Below, piece after piece: positions 6,974-10,011 of a stretch of DNA of 10,011 bases. The DNA comes from CAZDYP01 sp964509505. GTDB taxonomy: Bacteria > Chloroflexota > Anaerolineae > JACRMK01. Numbering within the stretch: the first letter of the stretch is position 1; each line of letters opens with the position of its first letter. Both the position numbers and the translations under genes were made by a program. Below the pieces are notes generated by a model, which ran no database searches, had not been told where the DNA came from, and saw only the letters and a list, made by a program, of their open reading frames with translations. The stretch spans positions 1 through 10,011 of the forward strand of contig CAZDYP010000182.1 of NCBI GenBank assembly GCA_964509505.1. Direction: 5' to 3'.

Positions 6974-8719
6974 TCACCGTGGATTCACTGCACGAAAAAT
7001 TACCTCACGCAGTTTGCCAGTGTGTGCGTCTAGCGTCAATTCAACTTCCGCGCTGCCTTTGTCGCCGACGAAGCGAAACTTCGCCCAGCCAGCGCCGTCG
7101 CCGGCTAACACTTCACCTACGGCGCACGCGCCGCACAACACCTGCGCTATACGCACTTGCTCCCAAAGCATGGCATCATTGGCGTCGCGCGTCAAAAGGC
7201 GTTTCAAGGCGCTGCGCGTTGGCTGGGTGACAAGCGCAGCGAGCTGCTTGGCTACGATTTGCATAATGGGCGATGGCGGTACAGTCGAAGTGAGTTGTAC
7301 GTGCTGCACACGCGGCGGGACCGTCGGGGACATGGTGATGAATATCCAACACCAACCGCGTTCACCCACCATCCGCCAACGCCCACGCAAGCCGTTCTCA
7401 ACCTCGAATGCGCCCTCTGGACGCAGCGCGCCATGCGCGCGACGCAGCTCGTCTAGGCGTCGTTGCCAATGCGCGCGATCACAATCGAGAAAAAAGTTGT
7501 CGGCAAAAAGCGCGTCAGCCAGCCTATCGTCCCACGCCTCTAACAAGCGCATCACGCCCTCGCGCGCTTCGCGCAAAGCTTGACTGGGCGGCGCCACACG
7601 CGGTGGCGCTTGGCTCGCGCGCCACAATTCGTTGAGCGCTTCGGCGCACGCATCATGCATATTCGCATACGTGACGTTGGCGAGCGCGACGACGCCCACA
7701 CCAGCAGCAGGCGCCCAACGCATGTGCGAGCCGAAACCCGGCACACCGCCTCCATGTCCAACAGTTTCATAGCGACCATTGTGATTGATAGAGAGACCAT
7801 AAGCATAACCACCTGCGTTGAGTTGCGGCGATAGGCCCAAGCCTTTCTCAATTATGGTCGGTTGGTAGGCGCGCCAGACCTGTTGCATCTCACGCAACGA
7901 GCTGCGTCGCACGGGACCCGTGTCTGGCTCGTCGCGCGGAGGCCATGCCGATTGAAACAGCGCGACCCAACGCGCCAAATCGCGCACGGAGCTACAAAGA
8001 CCCGCAAACGCGGCGACATCACCGCCCGACGGCAGCAACGGTTCGACTTTCCACTGCTCATCTTCCCAGCGATAACCGAGCGCTAATGTTTCAGTCGGTA
8101 TTGTGTTGGGTTGCCATGTCGTTGCCATCATGTCGAGTGGTTGCAAAATTTCGCGCGTGAGGTAGTCCATCGCGGACACACCTGCGACATTGGCGATGAT
8201 GCGCCCCAACACCATATAGGCATAGTTGGAATACTCGAAGACAATCTCTGGCGGATTGGAGAACGTCACGCCAGCGCGAAAGAGTTGACTGAGTGCATCA
8301 TCATCCAGATACAACTGCCGATCAGCCCACGGATCGTCTTGGGGCAAGCCAGCAGACATCGTGAGCAGGTGGCGCACGGTGAGCGGTGGTGAATCGGTCG
8401 TGGGAGAATGCAAGCTGGCAAGTTCGGGAACGTAGGTGACGATAGGCTCATCGAGCCGCAGCTGGCCCTCATCGCGTAGTTTGATGATCGCCATCGCCGT
8501 GAAGCTTTTGGTCATCGAGGCGATCCGAAAGACGCTGTCCGCATCCACGGGCGTTTGCGCGCGCGCCAGCGCGTCACGCACGCCGAAGCTGTGCGTGAAG
8601 ATCAAGTCGCCATCCACGACGACGCCATACGCGACGCCGGGAATATGTTGGCGTTCGGCATAGCGGCGGAAGATGGGCTCCAAGTTGATACAGGCTTGCA
8701 GCAGAGATATGTCAGTCAT
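6974..8719 (-). CDS. Serine hydrolase, beta-lactamase class C / DD-peptidase family
   Basis: A 581-residue protein with no signal peptide, so probably cytoplasmic. Residues about 10-365 form a Beta-lactamase-family (PF00144-type) domain. The nucleophile motif S-x-x-K is SMTK (S68, K71), the second motif Y-x-N is YSN (163-165), and the third is HGG (322-324) in place of KTG. This HxG form is usual for esterases and peptidases of the family rather than true beta-lactamases, so hydrolysis of an ester or D-amino-acid peptide is more likely than drug resistance; the substrate is unknown. Residues about 385-581 are an extra region that looks like two copies of one ~100-residue domain (RWRMVGERG at 447-455, KFRFVGDKG at 547-555). 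The ATG overlaps the end of the oxidoreductase gene by 8 bases (ATGACTGA) and has no good Shine-Dalgarno of its own, suggesting translational coupling. Confidence 0.92.
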   Translation of the reverse strand: MTDISLLQACINLEPIFRRYAERQHIPGVAYGVVVDGDLIFTHSFGVRDALARAQTPVDADSVFRIASMTKSFTAMAIIKLRDEGQLRLDEPIVTYVPELASLHSPTTDSPPLTVRHLLTMSAGLPQDDPWADRQLYLDDDALSQLFRAGVTFSNPPEIVFEYSNYAYMVLGRIIANVAGVSAMDYLTREILQPLDMMATTWQPNTIPTETLALGYRWEDEQWKVEPLLPSGGDVAAFAGLCSSVRDLARWVALFQSAWPPRDEPDTGPVRRSSLREMQQVWRAYQPTIIEKGLGLSPQLNAGGYAYGLSINHNGRYETVGHGGGVPGFGSHMRWAPAAGVGVVALANVTYANMHDACAEALNELWRASQAPPRVAPPSQALREAREGVMRLLEAWDDRLADALFADNFFLDCDRAHWQRRLDELRRAHGALRPEGAFEVENGLRGRWRMVGERGWCWIFITMSPTVPPRVQHVQLTSTVPPSPIMQIVAKQLAALVTQPTRSALKRLLTRDANDAMLWEQVRIAQVLCGACAVGEVLAGDGAGWAKFRFVGDKGSAEVELTLDAHTGKLREVIFRAVNPR

Positions 8720-9863
8720 TAACTGCTACCCATTGTTGCGTCTGAGCGCTCTGCAAAATCGCATCCACGATGAGCGCGGCGCGATGCCCGTCGGCGAAGG
8801 TCGGGAAGTCAGGCGCGTCGTGGTGTGGGTCACGTCCTTCGCGGATGAACGCGTAGAAGCGCGCGACCAGGTTCTTGAAGCCATCAGGATACCCTTCGAT
8901 GTGTCCGCCCGGGTAGCCTGCGAATTTTTTCGCCGTGTCACTCAACAAAGGCGCGACCTTGTGCAGCAAGCCATTCGGCTCATTGCGTCTGCCAATCCAC
9001 AGCGACTCTGGGTTTTCTTGGCTCCACCGCAGCGTGGCTTGCGAGCCATTCACTTCGAGCGCGAGGTCGTTCTTATGTCCGCCGCTAATTTGCGAAATGA
9101 GGCATGTGCCACGCGCGCCGTTCTCGAAACGCAACAACACCGCGCCGTAATCTTCGCCCGTGACGTTCATCGCCGCGGTGTTGCTGCTGCCGCTCGTCGC
9201 AAACGCATCCACTTCGCCCACAGGGCGTTGCCGCGTCGTGATGAATGAGTGCAAATCGGCAAGCACGGCAACGATGCGCTGCCCCGTCACGAACTGCGCG
9301 AGATCGCACCAATGCGAGCCGATGTCGGCGATGGCTTGCGATGCGCCATTGCGCGCCGCATCCACCCGCCAATTATAATCCGTGTCGTACATTAGCCAAT
9401 CTTGCAGATATTGACCATGAATCAAACGTACGTCGCCCACCGCGCCTGCTTGCACGCGCGCGCGCATCTCTTGCGTGAGCGGATACATGCGATAGTTGAA
9501 GCAGACGCCTTGCACGATAGGGCTATGGTTCGCCGCCTCGACCAAACGCCTCGTTTCGTGCGAGTCCATGCCGAGTGGTTTTTCCGCGAGCAGATGTTTG
9601 TTGGCAGTGATGACGGTGTGGTTGATCTCGGCATGAAGATAGTTTGGCGCAGTGTTGTGGACCACTTGCACATCTTTGTCGGCGACGAGGTCGCGCCAAT
9701 TGCCATAAGCGCGTGGAATGGACAATACTTTCGCTTTCGCTTCCGCGCGCTCTTGCGACGAAGCCGCGAGCGCGACGACTTCTACATCACCCAAGCGTCG
9801 CACCGCCTCGACATGCGCGGGTCCGATGAAGCCCGCGCCGATAACGCCAATTTTGATGGTCAT
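8712..9863 (-). CDS. Gfo/Idh/MocA family NAD(P)-dependent oxidoreductase
   Basis: This 383-residue cytoplasmic protein starts with a Rossmann fold whose dinucleotide-binding loop is GAGFIG (9-14). It carries the family hallmark EKP (E94, K95, P96), where the lysine acts in catalysis, and the second-domain motif DIGSHWCDL (D180, H184), which supplies the usual aspartate and histidine. The C-terminal part, with GGHIEGYPDGFKNL, is the alpha/beta substrate-binding domain. Family members oxidise or reduce sugars, inositols and related polyols; which one cannot be told from sequence. The start at 9863 is supported by GGGAG six bases upstream on the minus strand and by the N-terminus opening directly into the first beta strand (MTIKIGVIGAG). 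A longer frame to 10004 only translates the repeat array. It is the first gene of the three-gene minus-strand operon, with its stop inside the hydrolase gene. Confidence 0.95.
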   Translation of the reverse strand: MTIKIGVIGAGFIGPAHVEAVRRLGDVEVVALAASSQERAEAKAKVLSIPRAYGNWRDLVADKDVQVVHNTAPNYLHAEINHTVITANKHLLAEKPLGMDSHETRRLVEAANHSPIVQGVCFNYRMYPLTQEMRARVQAGAVGDVRLIHGQYLQDWLMYDTDYNWRVDAARNGASQAIADIGSHWCDLAQFVTGQRIVAVLADLHSFITTRQRPVGEVDAFATSGSSNTAAMNVTGEDYGAVLLRFENGARGTCLISQISGGHKNDLALEVNGSQATLRWSQENPESLWIGRRNEPNGLLHKVAPLLSDTAKKFAGYPGGHIEGYPDGFKNLVARFYAFIREGRDPHHDAPDFPTFADGHRAALIVDAILQSAQTQQWVAVND

Positions 9864-9869
9864 AATTTT

Positions 9870-9874
9870 CTCCC
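9870..9874 (-). promoter_or_regulatory. Ribosome binding site of the oxidoreductase
   Basis: On the minus strand GGGAG precedes the ATG at 9863 by six bases. It places the true start downstream of the 32-bp repeat array. Confidence 0.8.
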
Positions 9875-9879
9875 GAAAG

Positions 9880-10011
9880 GTAGGTCGGATTGCCAATCCG
9901 ACTTGCAATGAGTAGGTCAGACTGGCAATCCGACTTACGATGAGTAGGTCGGACTGGCAATCCGACTTGCAATGAGTAGGTCGGACTGACAATCCGACTT
10001 GCAATGAGTAG
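9880..10011. repeat. Tandem array of 32-bp palindromic units, running off the window
   Basis: Four full units of exactly 32 bp lie head to tail at 9880-9911, 9912-9943, 9944-9975 and 9976-10007, and a fifth starts at 10008 (GTAG). Each opens with GTAGGTC and ends with TGCAATGA or a close variant. Inside each is a GTCGG...CCGAC palindrome; unit 1 has a perfect 8-bp stem (GTCGGATT/AATCCGAC, loop GCC), units 2-4 have one or two mismatches. There are no unique spacers, so this is not CRISPR. It lies directly upstream of the minus-strand operon, five bases beyond the oxidoreductase ribosome binding site, so the operon promoter is either inside the array or beyond the window. Confidence 0.9.

Noticed and set aside
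6974..8719. An antibiotic-resistance beta-lactamase.
   Set aside because: There is no signal peptide, the third motif is HGG rather than KTG, and the extra C-terminal region and operon context fit a general serine hydrolase better.
9864..10004. N-terminal extension of the oxidoreductase through the 32-bp repeats.
   Set aside because: The extension only translates repeat DNA (frames stay open because the unit lacks stops), and the Rossmann fold begins exactly at the ATG at 9863, which has its own ribosome binding site.
9880..10011. CRISPR array.
   Set aside because: The 32-bp units are directly adjacent with no unique spacers, and no cas gene is present.

Overview
This window looks like chromosomal DNA of a moderately GC-rich bacterium. 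The gene content (a macrolide-export/lipoprotein-type ABC exporter, a Gfo/Idh/MocA dehydrogenase, a beta-lactamase-fold hydrolase, a bacterial dynamin and a DUF2079-type membrane protein) and the palindromic intergenic repeats fit Chloroflexota (Anaerolineae-like). That placement is inference from style; there is no marker gene. No tRNA, rRNA, CRISPR array, transposase or phage gene was seen.

Left part (1-3783, plus strand). A gene-poor leader of about 300 bases holds a GC-rich hairpin and a 58-base multi-arm palindromic element. It is followed by a two-gene ABC exporter operon: an ATPase (300-1040) and an 857-residue FtsX/MacB-type permease (1187-3760). The 146-base gap between them is almost entirely a degenerate 7-bp repeat array. 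Its second half is inverted relative to the first, so the transcript could fold into one long imperfect hairpin just before the permease ribosome binding site. A hairpin starting inside the permease stop codon closes the operon.

Middle (about 3715-5010, minus strand). This is a decayed membrane-protein gene: a DUF2079-like N-terminus with an in-frame amber codon, several frame changes and apparent internal deletions, ending in a beta-rich C-terminal domain. It converges on the ABC operon.

Right part (5186-9863, minus strand). Three tightly packed genes read leftwards: a Gfo/Idh/MocA oxidoreductase, a serine beta-lactamase-family hydrolase whose start overlaps it by 8 bases, and a dynamin-like GTPase 12 bases further on. 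Spacing points to one operon with translational coupling. The hydrolase carries what looks like a tandemly duplicated C-terminal domain with a spacing of exactly 100 residues. Upstream of the operon, up to the window edge, lies a head-to-tail array of 32-bp units, each containing a palindrome.

No obviously new defence or biosynthetic system is visible. The most unusual items are the heptamer array inside the ABC operon, the 32-bp palindromic tandem array, the duplicated C-terminal domain of the hydrolase, and the heavily decayed DUF2079 gene.
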